Of a DNA stretch of 64,000 nt, positions 11,601 to 26,000 are shown piece after piece. This DNA comes from Echinometra lucunter (taxonomy: Eukaryota; Echinodermata; Echinoidea; Camarodonta; Echinometridae). The position numbers and the translations under genes were made by a program. The stretch lies in assembly GCA_029962745.1 (NCBI GenBank), contig CM057153.1:37429662-37493661 (forward strand), given 5' to 3'. Each line of letters begins with the position of its first letter. The stretch's first letter is position 1. The notes beneath the pieces are model-generated. The model worked only from the letters and a program-made list of their open reading frames with translations. It did not search any database and had not been told where the DNA came from.

Positions 11601-14600
11601 AAATCTCAATTTAAATCTATTTTTTTAATAATCAAAATAGATGAAACGGAAGAAAAGTTTGTTTGTCACATATACGTGCCATCTGCACTGAAGGGTAAAG
11701 GGTAACTAAATGTGCTATCGGCACAATAAGAGTTAATTAAAATGTCTGATTCAGGCCTTATTTAGATCATTATCATGTTCTATACATCATACATCCCTGC
11801 ATAAAGATCCAAAAATAAAACCACATGATGACCTTCATGAAAGGGAGGGATGGAGATGAACGTTCTTGCCTCTGTTCCAAAGATGTAAGCCCCCATAGAA
11901 TAAGGTGACATCTGAATAGAAGATATTACCCACTCAGTTGTGATAAGGTCACATGAATGTATCATCATCCAGAATGAAATGATTATCAGCCATGTCAATA
12001 TTCATTAGCTTCGAGGTCTAAACATAGGTGGCCCCCATTCCCTAGTGTTTCCTTCTGTCAAATGATTTTTTTTTCTCGTTGTCTAGGTGCTAAGTTAGAA
12101 TCATTCTTTAAATACCTCTTTATCATCAAATCGAACCCTTTTTAAACAAATGACGCTGATTTAGCTTGCCAGTGTCACTTAATCACTCTCTTTTTTTATA
12201 TTTGAAGAATTCCTCCTAGAATTTCTCATAATAAGCATCAAGGCTGTATTGATTTTTTGGGTTTACCTCTTTCTATTCGACCCCCTTTCCACTCCCTCTT
12301 GCTGTACTCCCTGTGTTCTCTTGCTTAGCTATTTCAATGTATTTTTTATGTTCCAAACCTTGAACTTGATATAAATGCATTTTAAAGTGTCATCTTAAGG
12401 TGCAGCTATTGCTCTTTTTGTAATGCTACCATGTAGGGGCTATCACCCCTTCCTATTTTTGATTGAGGATGCAAGGGTTCCCCCTACTTCATTAAAAGGC
12501 TTAGGAGGCATCCTGTCTTGTTAACATAATCCTACCTTTCGTTGAAAGGCCTCTAAAGCGAAGGCCTTTAAACCAAACCACAACCAACTTCTGGAAAGCT
12601 CAAATGTGTCTGGTCAAGGGTTCGAAAGGCTTCTATATTGGGGGAAACCTTCAAAGCTATTTTTATTCAAAGTTCATATAGTGGTGAAAGTTTAGGAAGA
12701 AATGTAACAGATTCTAACAACAGAAGTGATGATATTGAAAGAGATGAGTCTGAGCTCAAAACAAGATTGATATTTATTTTGTCTGATATTTTTTGATGAT
12801 TAACTGAATTAGTTACAGTTGTATTTCAGGAAGACATGAAAAGAGAATGTTACACAAATTGTAAACCTTCTTGTGCACTGAAACCCTCCTACTGAATAGG
12901 CAACATCAGTATAGTTGTGGTTTTATACAGTCACTTTGATTTTTGTCAAAATGTCAAAACCTATTGTGAGTTTGCAGCCTAACACTGCCAGGTCGCACGA
13001 TATTAACAAAATTGCCTTGACTTCTATGAAACAGCACCCTTCTCTTTTCAGGGGATGCCCCTCTGTCCTTTCTGACTCAAATTGTTATCATTGTGACTGA
13101 AATAGATACACGACTGACATTGCTGTCTCCACCTGTCCTATATCTCAGTCCCTTAGAGAACAGTTATATAGGTCATATCAACAAACAAGTTCTGAATATA
13201 ATCATAATACCTGAAAACTAATTTTCAACAGTTCTATCTGATGTCAAGCCAGAATTGGTCTCCTGGGTTGACATATTAGAAGATTTCTTGAAAGAGCTTC
13301 TCCATTTTGGGTCATGAGCAACTGCTTAATTTGTGCACCATCTTCATTTGATATACCTGCTGGTAGCCAGAAGGGTGTTAGAACTATTGTAAGAAGTGTG
13401 TTATAACTATTGTAAGAAGGGTGTTATAACTATTGTAAGAAGGGTGTTATAACTATTGTAAGAAGGATTAGACAGTGGTTCTATAGGTGATTGGCATCTT
13501 TGTATTATTCAACTATAATGATGCATTCATGTAGCTCATCTGCTTTGTGATATCCGCAGTAGTGTCAACTTGATTGGTGACACCCCATGAAGCATCCCCC
13601 AAAACAAAAAAAAAACAAAAAAAAATCCATCAATCAGTCAATAATGAAAAATTAAAAATAAAAATAAAAAGGGAAATAAATCAAAGAACATATCAGATTA
13701 AAAAGATAACAGTATTGATAAAACATAAAAGAAGAGTGTTATCACTTTGAAGTCAAATATACTCTTTGTATAATTAACTGGTTACTGTATCTGTTTTTTA
13801 TGGTCTTCACCCTGTCATTTCCTTTCAAAATTTATTTCTGATATCAATCTTCTGAGTTGCTTCTGCATTTTTCTTCTTTAATCTTAAAATCTTAATCTCT
13901 TTGTCTGCATCTAATGACATTGTTTATCATAAGTCTTCCATCCCTCCTCTCTCTCTCTCCTCTCTCTTCTATCTTTTTACTCCCCCCCCCCTTGTCTTCT
14001 CTTCCTGTTTTTCTCTTTTCACTCTTTCCCTGTGTTTCCACTGCCTTTCTCACTCTCTCATTCTCTATTTCTCTTATTTTATTTTTTCACTCTCTTTGTC
14101 TATCTTTGTTATCCCCTTCTCTCTTTCCTTCCCCTCCCCCTCACTTTCCTTTTTTTTCTTCTTTTTTTCACTTTTTGAATGCCTTGTATCTACATCATGA
14201 ATAATTCCTTACCACCCTCCCTCCCCCATCATCCGCTTCCTTCCTCCTTGGCATATCTCAGTATTGGTGCCAGCATCATAATTGGCTTTCCATCCAATAT
14301 TCAATGACCCATTTTGAGATGTTTGGCAATGCTATTTTTGGCAGTAAAATGAATGTTGCGGAAAATCCCTCAGATTTCCCAAGCAGGCCTTTGAGTAAGA
14401 AGTGGCATTCAAGTCGAACAAAATAGGCTGTATACAGTCATGTAGGACTCAGAGCAAAGCAAAAGGGCTTGTATCAGGATGTACTGCAGTGCAAAAAAGT
14501 CACTGCAAGAATCTCTTCTCTGTCACCATAAAGCTTTCAACTTTATATCTTGTTCTAATTTGAACATGTTTTTGTTACTGAGTATGAAAGTAGAAACATG

Positions 14601-17600
14601 CAATATGAAAAAATTATTTGAAGTCGGTGCCCAATGTAGAGCAATACATTGATTACATCAAATCCCCCCCCCCCCCCCGAAACCCCACTTCACAGAACCC
14701 TAGTCAGGAAAACACGTTGGAGTAATGGATTTTGAGCATCACTTTGTACCCGAGTCTTCTCGTCTTAAGAATCAATGTTACGTAGTATAGGCTTATTATT
14801 TACCACATTACACTTCTTTTCCAAATCAAGTTTTTTAAATATATATTTATGTGAATTTATTTCTTTTATGTGTACGCCCTTTTTCATTGTCATGTTTATT
14901 TTTCTGTATTACATTCCTATAAATTTTTGCCTGTTTGGAAAGGCTGCAAATGACTTCAAGGTTCCCTTTTCTAGTGAATATTTTCAGGTAGATTCCAACC
15001 ATTTCTCTGAAACCTTAAAGCTGTTTTCTCAATTCAGAGTACCTATACATGACAGGTGTCAGAAGTTTTAGATCAGAGCATTGCATGATGGAGGTGGAAG
15101 GAAGGATATTCCTTATTAATATATAGACGGTCAATATGAAAGATTGAACACGCAAGGTCACCAATGTGTACAAACTACTAGGGTAAAATAGAGAGAGACC
15201 TATTCCTTAAATAGTATTTCATATTTGTCTTAAAGGTACTGGTCATGTTTATTAATTTGTTGTGGATTATAGGTAATATCTTAATACATATCACTTAAAT
15301 GTCCCATACCGTTGCGGGGAAATTTATGTTCATTTTCAAAAAAGAAGAATGAGATTGCTCTTACAGCATTTTGATAGTGGTGCCCATAATTTAAATTTCC
15401 TTGAAATTCCATACTATGTTTTCAACCCACATAATCATGAATTTCCAACAAGGCTCAGAGTGGAATTCAAATGTGACATTTTCCAAAAGTTTCATAATGC
15501 CTGTAAATGTTTTATAGTACACTCACATAGCTAGATTTTACAAAGAAATTAAATTTTTATCTGTAAATAAATCTGCAAGGTTTTGTAGGGTTATTACAAG
15601 TGCTACAAGTTGCTGTGCAATAGAAATTCACTGGGTTTTTCAGAGAGCTTGTGGTTGAGGATGGGAAGAAACAAAATTAGATGTAATGTCAGGACTATTC
15701 TTCTCTGTAGATATCTTCTTTTTTTTTTACATTGTTAATTTTAATATGAGCAATGCAACTTATAGGTTCTTGGTCAAAATATGCACAAAATATCCTTCTT
15801 AAAATGGCAGGATCATTGGCAAAGAGCCTCTGTTTTGGACAGCGTTAATTTAATTTGGAACAATTTGTTTAATTTCCTTCTTTTCCTGTCATTGCACTGT
15901 GAATAGGGTAAGGACAGGACAGGAGGGGTGGAGATTGATTCGGAGGAAGACAGAAACTATTCGTAATCTTGCTTGATTGAATGCAGAGCAAAATGCCAAA
16001 CTCTCAAACAAAGGGTTGATTTGTGTTTCATTAAAAATACAGGATATAGATTTTAATTTTTCTTGAACTTAAAAGAAAAAACAGTGATTTCTTTTTGACA
16101 ATTCATGATTCATTCTGGTTTTCATCTGCTGGACAGGTATTAAGGAGGATGCTTTTAATTCTGATACCCTACTTGATTTGTGAGACACCTTGCTGCTCTT
16201 TAAAGAGCTAGAATTTCCGTCCAAAGACAAAAAAAACACAATGTCTTGCAAACGCAGCATGTGAAGAAGCAAGGATTATTTTGCACTGAGCTGAAATAGT
16301 TTTGTTTCATATTGTTGACATGGTATAAAATATGATCACTTTTGTTATCATTATTGTTATGGTATAATGTATGATTACTTTTTATATCATTATTGTCATT
16401 GATTAAATGATTATGATAAAAGGGCCTGTTTGAACTGCTCTCTCACTTTCTCTTTTCCTTTTTCTGTTGTTTTTATTAGGATCTGCGTGACGAGTGCCTG
16501 AAGCTCCATGGTAGAGTGCGAGATCTGGAAGTTCAGAATCGGAATCTAAGGTGCCTCTTTGATCAGAATAGATTCAAGCAACCCATCCCTTCTCCATCAC
16601 AGGTGAGAATTATAATCTCCTCCTCCTCCTCCTCCTCCTTCTCCTCCTTCTCCTTCTCCTTCTCCTTGTCCTTCTTCTTCTTCTTTTACTTCTTTGTATC
16701 TTTTTCTTCTTACAGCTTCTTCTCCATATCAGTAGTTATTGTATGAATCTCCTTTTGCTTTTTTTTTTTCTAATACTTTGTACCAGTAGAAAACAAATTG
16801 CTATTTTTCCAATATTAATCCAGACATTTAATTCAATTCTTAACCCCTTTGCCCACAGGAACTGTGTGATCCCTGTATTAAGTCTATGGGAATTTGATGA
16901 TTCAGTAGTCAATGGGTTAACTTTTGTCTTTCTTTCTTTCTCTAAGGGAGTTTAGAGAAAAAAAGTGGCATGAAAAGACACATCTTTGACACAAACAGTA
17001 CAGACACCACATTTTGCTATGTTACCTTACTCTTCTCATTTTGTGTGATGAAAATTTGGGAAAATGCATCCAAAAGTTATTGAATACCAATCCTTAGATA
17101 GAAACTTTGAATGGAGTCATATTTATATCAGGTCCACATTGTATTAAAGAGGTTAAGCACCTTATCAAAAGTCAGAGCCAATTTGGAACGCAGCCTTTAG
17201 TGTCTTTCCTGCTCAGCATCTTTTCCCCTCCGAACCTACCGTTTCTCCGTAGACAAAACAATGGGGGATCAGGAAAGCTGTTGTAAAAGAACGGTCATGG
17301 AGAAGACAATCAAAGATGCGGGACGAGACTTTTGATAAGCGGCCTAACATTTAGCCCTTTCATTTTCTTTCATTCTTACCTCTGCAGTCTTCTTCTCATC
17401 AGCAATATGGTTCCTACAGCAGTACCTCACCTGGCCTGGCAGGTTGCTCCATACCGGTCCTTACCCCCTCAGCCTCGACCCATTCCTCCCCCTCATCAGC
17501 CTCGCCTGGTATCTATGCACCCTTCAGCCATCCACTGAGGACCAAGCACCAAAGATCAGAGCCTGGTCCGACTGGTTCAACCCCAGATAGTGGGAAAGAC

Positions 17601-18583
17601 CCTCCGCTTAGCCCTCGCTTGCTCCAAGGCCAAGCTGGAAAGCAGGTACACCTCTTGTCCATCTAGGATTAATTTCCTACCTTTTTATGAATTGGCATTT
17701 TGACTTAGTGACTTCCATAGGCAGTGGGTTAAGATTTGAATTGTGATACAGAAAAAAATGTTCAGGAGAAGAAATATGTCTGCATAAGTCATCCTCCTAT
17801 CTTTAGGCATATTCATCTGCTTGCCAGGAATTGTACAATGAAAATAAACATTAGGACATGATTTATTTTTTTAATTCCTATTCTATTTTTTTCCCCATAC
17901 ATTAAGGAAGTTTTTCTTATTTCATTATAATTCTTAAAGGCATTGGCTAACATTGTCACGATTTTAAAAAAATCTCATTTTGTTACTTAAAAATGGGTTA
18001 ACATTAGGGTTATAGTGTAAAAATACCAGTGTGAAAGTTTCAGAGCATAATATCCACGGGAAGTATTTTTAAATATTAGAAATGTGAACCAATGTTTGAA
18101 AAATATACGAGGGTCGGTTGCATAGACCCAACGTAAGGAGTACGCATGCGCAAATGACTCAACGGACCGCACTGTGTGTATTGACGTATCACGCGGCGGA
18201 AGGCAAGTAACGGTATTTTTGAATTCGTCCAAACGGTCCTCTTAGTTCAGTGTCTCTCGAGACAAAAGCTAATAAAATCGCGGTTTGCGTCTAATTTACA
18301 GCTTTTCCTTCCAAATTATGGTTGGTTTCAGGGTTTTTGAGTATAAATACAAGTACTCATACACATGTTTCATCTTAGTTTGAGAATTTTTTAAATCAGC
18401 TGCTCACAAAGTTAGCCAATGCCTTTAACATGTGTTTTCATTTCAGACACTTTTATGTAAGGTCAATTTCACGGTGAAATATGACAGCGAATCTTTTAAC
18501 CATTTTGAAAGAGCATAAAAAAGGATTAAGCGCCATTCGACCCCCCCCCCCCCACAAAAAAAACCTGTCTTTGATTAGATAGA

Positions 18584-18646
<63 letters not shown>

Positions 18647-21600
18647 AGGGAAGTGAAACTTAGTAAGAATCCATTTTTCTGTAAATAGGGAAATTAAGAG
18701 CAAATACCTACTCTCGAAATTCTATTTGATGTAATGCAGTCTTCTGTGAGCCTGCATGATAGCATGCAAAGTTGACCTGCATTTCCACAATATCAAATTT
18801 CCAGATCAGTTCTATCTAAATCTTAGGAAGGAAAGCTAAATCATGACATGGCAAACTCGTAAAGTCAAGGTTAGGCCTGTATCCTTCCTTGAAGTGTGCA
18901 TTGCATTATTGATGTGAATCTATTGCCAAGTAACTATTTAATCATGTAAACATTTTTAGATAAAAATGCTATCTCAGAAAATGACTCATATTTTCCCTCA
19001 TTAATTTTATCTTTGAAAGAAATTTGCCTAAAGCTTTAAACAAGCCCTATTAGAATGACTTGATGCCCAAACTTTGTTCAAAATAAATAGTTAATTTGAG
19101 GTTTCAAGGCATATTGAATATCTAATCACATACTATACAAAAGTCTGAGATGGGACTTGTTATTTCTGTTGTATAAGCTGGAAGCTCTAAGTTTGGATTT
19201 CACCAGACTGACCAATTTGGTTTATGTTTGATATATTAATTGAGCCAGTTTAGATATTTTGTAGGCCTGTTGCCTGTATAATATTCAATTGATTCCGATT
19301 CCAAACCAACTCCAAAGCAATCCACACAGACTGACGGCCATTTTGGGCAATGTAAGTTTTGGTCAGCTTGAATTTGGTCTCATTCCACTGTGTATGGGAT
19401 AAAAACTCTGACATCTCTTGGTACTAGTATTTTATTTCTAAGAAAGGGTGATGATGATTACTGCATAATCACATATCTCATGTATCTCTTTCTTTGCAGC
19501 TTGACCACAGTGGTTCGCCTGTGAAGACATTAGACCAGTCTAAGGAAACCAACCCTCAATGTGACAGCTATCAAAGACTAGTCAGACAGCAATACCAGCA
19601 ATACCGTCATCACCATTCCCAGCAGCATCTGCAGCAACAACGTACACTACCTCAGGAGTTCTACAGGCAGCTTTCGGCACCGGCGAACTATCCGGGACCA
19701 CCGTCCTCTCCACATCACGCCATGCAGCAGGGTAGGACACCAGGACACAGGGGCTTGGATCAGATGTACCCTTTCCTTCCATACCATTGTGAGATGCCAG
19801 GAGTGGAGGGTGCAGGAGAGGGCATGGGTATGGAGGACTACTCATGGACAAGTCCTCCAGAATCATTTCCATCAACCATAGGTCACTCATCTTTGCCAAA
19901 CACTCCAGGGAGGATGGGTGTTCATGATGAGAGTTTGAATGGGAATGTGCCTCTGAATGGAAGCCTTGGGGCCAGGATTGCCAAGATGCAGGTTATGGGG
20001 GAAGATAGGCTTGAAAGAAACTCACCACCAGAAGTGCAAGAAGGGCGCAACGGATACATCCTTGATGATCAGTACACCAAGCCCTATGTGCATGCACCAT
20101 TCCATTATGCCCAAAGTCTTCTCAAGGAGCTGCAAGAGATAAGTGCCAGTGTGAAAAGCTTTGAAAGTCTCACACTGGAACCTAAAGCAAATCACCAACA
20201 AAAAAGGAAAGCAAATGATGGCCAACCTGTCCTGCAGCGTCAGAAACTTGCCAAGAACTTTTCACCGAGTGCTTCCAATGCAAGCAGTGAGTCCCTCAAT
20301 AGTGCTACATCCCCTAAAAATCTAATGGACAGCACAAGTAGTGTGACAAGCACAGAAAGTGTGGAAACAACCCTAGAGAGGATTCCACCAACAGTGATCT
20401 CTCACAGTAGTCCCGTCAGACAAGAACATACTCTCCAATGGAGACCAGAGTATGGTGGGAACAGGGTTCCGGACAGTGGAGACCAGAGTATGGTGGGAAC
20501 AGGGTTCCGGACAGGGACCTCTCAATTCCCTCCTGACACCCCATCACCACCTACCACAGATATAGAGCCATCTGAAAGGGACTATCAACATTCTAGGTAT
20601 TTGAGAACTAGGCAGCATAGTGGAGGGACGCATCATCCAGAAAGAGAACATGATATAGACAGTAGCGGGGATATTGGTAGCCCTGTTAGTAGGGGCAATG
20701 TGAATAGAGCTATTGATAGGTATCAGGAGAAGGTAAAGAATGCAATGAGTGGTAGAAGAGACACTGCACAGATTTCTCCAAAAAATCAGGGGGCATCTCT
20801 GAGCATGAGAGACAAAGATGCTATTAATGAGGCACAAAGGAACTTTCAGATATCACAAGAGAATGAAATTGCTTGTGGGAGAGCCTCCCATTTACCTGTG
20901 AGGGATGATGGAAAACAGGGGACGTACTCTGTGCAAAATTCTAGCATTGCAAAGTCAAAGTTTGGTGGGATAAAGACACAGGTGCAGAGTAGCAGTACTG
21001 GGTGTTCAGCTGAAAAGACTAAGTCAGATGAGGATGTTCTAGAAACTGTGACATGCTCTGCTCAGGTAAAACCTAAATTGAGTAGGCAACTAGCAGCTGA
21101 ATCACTTAGTCAGAATGTAGAGATGTTGGCAGGAGAGGGCAGCAAACATCTTTGTCAAAAATCAGCTAAGAGTCAGCCTGTAAAGAGCCAAGCCACACCT
21201 TTGTTAAGAGACAATGACCCTAATGACACATCTAGTCCCATTTGGAAACGAAAGTCACAGATGGAGGAGTATAGGTTAGATGGAGATGCAAAGAGTGGCG
21301 ATGAAACAAGTGGGGATGCAAAAGATGAGGTTGAAGAAAGTGAAGATTCAGACACAAGAGTACCATCCTTCATGACAGCTCCAGATGTCAAAATAAAAGG
21401 GAAAGATGGAAAGCTTTTATCAAAGTATGGAAATAGAACAAATGGAGAGGTTTCACCAAAGCATTATGCTGGCAAAATCCAATCTCCAAGAAAGTCAAGT
21501 TTACCACTCCCCGTCCCGTCTGCTGTCACCGTGGCAACGAGTAAACCATCTGGAGCGGGTCTGTCACAGAGCGTGGGATCAATTGCCAAAGCAGATGTTG

Positions 21601-23050
21601 GTGTTGTGGATGGGATGAAATCTGCTCAGAGTGGAGATGCAGTGTTAGAGAGGGTGGAAACAAGCAAAGCAGTAATGAGAGATGAAAGCAGTACAACGGA
21701 GGGAACAAAGGGGGAGAGTGCAACAAAACCAGTACTGTCAACGGCAGAGGCGGACGATTGGAGAGATGAAGGGAGTAAGAGTGTGGTGAAGGTGCAGGGA
21801 AATGTAGCAGGAGGAGACAAGATCAGGCAACAAATCCCAGTAAGAACAAGTCGAGAAGCGACAGAGTCTCTCTTGCAGAAGACCAGGATGCAGTTCAACC
21901 GTGGTGAGGTTGGACGATGCTCTCTGGGGGCCAAGATGACACAGCTAGCCAAGAAATGTGCACCATCTCCAACAGACCGTCCTCTACTCACCCACAATGG
22001 AATGGGACGTGGCCCTCTGGCCATGACAGCATCCAACAAGGCTGTGGATGTACCAGTTTTGGATTCATCGCCACGATTACCAGGGAGACGACAGATGACA
22101 CCTGAGCATCTGGGAAGTGGGAGGGAAGCACTAGGAGACATGGTGGAATTTACGTAAGTACACATACTTGTCATCTTTATGATTGATTTTAGAAAGGAAA
22201 ATCACAAAATAACAAATCAGCATCACAAATCCATTGACATACCTTCTGTAATGACTCAGTAAATGCATTAACATTTGTTACATGCAGATTGAAACATGCT
22301 CAAGAGATGTTGAATGTTGGATACCACTATACCACTACTGATGTTACTTTAAGGCAAGTTATCTGCAAAACAGATGAAACAGAGAAAAACAATCATTGTT
22401 CTGTAATTGGATGACGATATAATTATGTGTGAATATAATGATGTGATTTGATAATTTAGTTAGGGGCTCACATTTTCAGGGCTATTGTCTTTGGTAGAAA
22501 TTATAATAGAGTGGGTAATAGGTGGAAGAGATAAACACAAAGGATACAGCAAGACATCATTGACCTCTTGAAGGTTTCTACTTAATGTCTCACTCACTCT
22601 ACTGCTTGTACCAGCTGTTAAATCACTTCAATATCATCTGGTTTTTCTACTTTCATTATAAAAGTCTCCCTTGCCCTGTTCTTTCCCTGCTTGTATGTGG
22701 TCCTGGTTATCTTTTTGTACTAATAATTCCCTGTTACATCTCTGTCTATATATCTCTTCTATTTCTTAATTATTCTATATGCTTTTAACTCATTGAACAC
22801 TAAACCTGAGATAACACAGTCTAGTGTTTATGGAAAGCTAGTGTTACAAATGTATAGTGAAATCAAATCGTGTTCAAGGGATCAGTATATAACCTCTCTG
22901 TATTCTCTTTCGTTATTTCCTCATGTTTTTGTGTTTGTCAGTCCATGTTAACTTTTCTAATGTCTTGATCATTTTTTTCTTTTCATTGCTTCTCTCGCTC
23001 TCTCTCTCTCACTCTCTCTCTCACTCTCTCTCTCTCTCTCACTCTCTCTC

Positions 23051-23095
<45 letters not shown>

Positions 23096-26000
23096 CCTCC
23101 TATCTCTCCTTTGATTTTGATAAGTCCAACAGTGTTTGCCTCTTTATTTATTCATATCTCTATCTCTTTTATTTCTTTCAGTGTTTCTTTCCATTAATGT
23201 ATAATGGATAAAAGCTATCAATATCTTCCTCTATCACTCTGTCTCATTCTGTTTCTCCCTCTGTGTCCATCAATTCTCTCTCATCTGATCCGTTATCTGC
23301 ATCCCATCAAAGCATCATCCATACCATCCCTCCATGAAGGACACATAGTCTCATACCATGCATAGTTTTGTATTAAGCTCACCCATGTTGAGAGGTTAGG
23401 TACATCAGTAGAGGATGTCTTGTTCATTTTAAAATTCCTCCTACATTACATGTCAGTCTAGCATCAGTTTCAGAGCTCACGTTTAAAGGGAACATCCCAC
23501 CATATCATTCTAAAACATAGTACAAGAGAATGATAAGAATGATTTAGGCCTCTATCAAATATTCCAAATTAAGAACTAAATGTCATATCTTTAGGATGGT
23601 TTTTGACAACATTAATAATTTGGGATAAGTTGTAATTGTGATTTCAAAACCCATGCATGTGCATTTTTCTCCATTTCAGCAGTTTGCAATCTATTGCAAA
23701 TGGGACATAGTTTGTCTTTTGATTTATGAAAGAAGTGATAAACATATATGATACAAGTGCAGTTTTCCTTATTTTATATTTTTAAGTTTCCATTGATTTT
23801 CCTTTTTTGTTGGTTTATGTTTAGACAAGTTGTGCAGTATGGGGAGGGATGGATCAGCATAGATGTAATTGTTTGCTTTCATCTTTCAGAACTTGATCTT
23901 TACAAATACTGGTACAAGAATAATGAGCGAGGTATCTGTTGCTGAATATTTTCTTTTACATGATCTCTTTCTGATCCATCAGTCATCAACTCTTACAGTG
24001 CCGATGGCACATATATGTGCCCAAGAGACTTTACATTTTTAATCGACCATTACTCCACTTAAAATATTGCATATGGTCATGAAAATATGTCAAAGTTTAG
24101 AGGATAATTATAGTATTTAAAATATCCATCATTCACTATATGCTACCATAGGATATTTTTTAGAAATCTGCAGATTTTGGAAAGGATCTATTCTTATTGT
24201 AGCTTAAAACAATAGCAAACAAATGAGAAATGAAAACAGAAAGGTCAAGAGGGAAGCTCATTTCTATTTCAAAATAATTTTCATGAAAGACATTGAATTA
24301 ATGGAAATAGTTGATATCTTTTGAAAGGGTATTAAATTTTCTACAACTTTTGTGTACAACTTATCTGTATAGAAATTACTGCTGAAGACTTCCGGGCATT
24401 TGAAAAGCAAGCATTGTTCATGATTTGCTAGAATTTGGGAACAAGCAAAACCCTTTGGCACCGTAAGAGTTAAGGTATTCATGAGGTTCTCCCCATCATT
24501 ATTGATGCTCATCTGACATGATGTCTTGATTTTTTTCTTGCTTACCATCTTTCCTTCATTCTCTTTCCTCTCATTTCTCTTTCTCTCTCTCTCTCTCTCT
24601 TCCTGTCTCTCTTCTCCCCTTCTCTCTCCCCTCTTAAACCTCCCTCTCTGTTTCTGATGCATCGACCATCAAGGCATACATGTTCTTGAGGCTCTCTCTG
24701 CTATCTCCCCCTCCCCTCCCCCCCCCCCCCCCCCCCCCCCCTCTCAGTCTGTTTCTGATCCATCAGTCACTGAGGTGCATGTACATACATGATGTACATG
24801 ATGCTCTCTCTTCTTTACTCATGCTCATCCAAGATGCTGTTTTTTTTTTTTTTCAATCTATGTGTTCATCCATCCCCCTCACCCTCTCGGTTTCTGATTC
24901 ATCAGTCATTAGGGTTTATACGAAGCCTTCTCTATATTACTAATGCTTAATTGATAGGGTGTTTTGTTTTGTGATGGTTTGTTTTCATCTAGCTTTCATG
25001 CAGTTTCCGTCATCTCCTTTCTCATGCCCTTTCTCATGCCCTTTCACCATTCATTCTCTTTCTCCTTCCCCCTTTCTATTTTATCTCTGCTTTTTTTTTT
25101 GGTTGCTTTCCTTCATCTTTCAGTATCTCTTCTCCATCTTTTCCTCATCTCCCTCTTTCCCTTTCAATCTTACCATTTCAAAAAAGTCTAATTTGATATA
25201 CTAGTATTTAAATTAGCTATTATTCTATACTCTCTGCTTCTACTGGCTCCATATGTGATCTTATGAATTCTCTCTGTCCTGTTTTGTTCCTTCTCATTAT
25301 ATTCTCTCTCCTAATATTTGGTTTCTCTTGTCCGTCCTCTGTAATCTGTTATGTCTTTCTTCCTATCTTCCTTTCTTCTTTCCTTTCTAGTAGACTGTCC
25401 TTGCCCTTTTTTGTTTTTACCCCCCCCCCCCCCCCCCCCCCCGTCTCTGTCCAAATATTCTCCCATCTCTGTTGCATCTATTTTATCATGCCTTCTTCTT
25501 TCTCTCTTTACATCTCTCCCCTCTCCTCTTTATTTATCTTCTGTCTCTTCTTTCCCCTCTCGCCCTCCTCACATCTCTGTCCTGTCGCATCAGTAGCCGA
25601 TGTTAGTCTCTCTCTGGAATCCGTAACACACACATTGTGATCTCCATCTTTCTGGTTCAGTCTACTTACATGTTCAGATATCATTGAGCAAATCTCAAGC
25701 CATTTTTAACAAAAAGGATTCCAAGGAGATTGTGTTTCTTTTCAGCTTCACAATACTGTTTCTATCTGGATTAGTTTTATAAATGGATTTGGAATACCCT
25801 CCAGTTGTGCTCTTTTGTGGATTGCATCTTCTGGCTTGATTTCAGTGTCTATTTGAAGACCATTTTGATATGATCTCTTACTTTCCATGAAGATCAGCTT
25901 ATTTCCTAAAGGAAAGAGAACATTATTAGAAGGGGAAACTTTACAATTTTACTTCAAATGAATTTCATGTGCTGCTCTGTCATTGTGTAAATTCTATAGT

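Larger units (their letters stand above)
5215..16479. other. 11.3-kb intron of the NCKAP5-like gene
   Basis: No exon supported on either strand. Contents: (CAT)n microsatellite, inverted-repeat elements at 8373-8527 and 11444-11736, G runs near 7747 and 8717, a GA run near 9345, a 23-bp tandem repeat at 13373-13466, pyrimidine tracts 13930-14170 and a C run near 14663. Remaining sequence is AT-rich and featureless to me. Confidence 0.7.
17646..19499. other. 1.85-kb intron
   Basis: Contains MITE family A copy 2 (17934-18428), a C run near 18541 and a (CA)n microsatellite (18587-18645). No exon seen. Confidence 0.7.

Noticed and set aside
13901..14204. Two overlapping ~97-codon frames
   Set aside because: Pyrimidine-rich intronic tract giving Ser/Leu/Phe in every + frame.
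16840..16920. TTAACCC...GGGTTAA bracket as an 81-bp piggyBac-type element
   Set aside because: Beyond TTAACCC the two ends barely match, so chance is likely in AT-rich DNA.
21626..22174. 182-codon antisense frame
   Set aside because: Shadow of the large coding exon 19500-22153; no acceptor or donor structure or recognisable domain.
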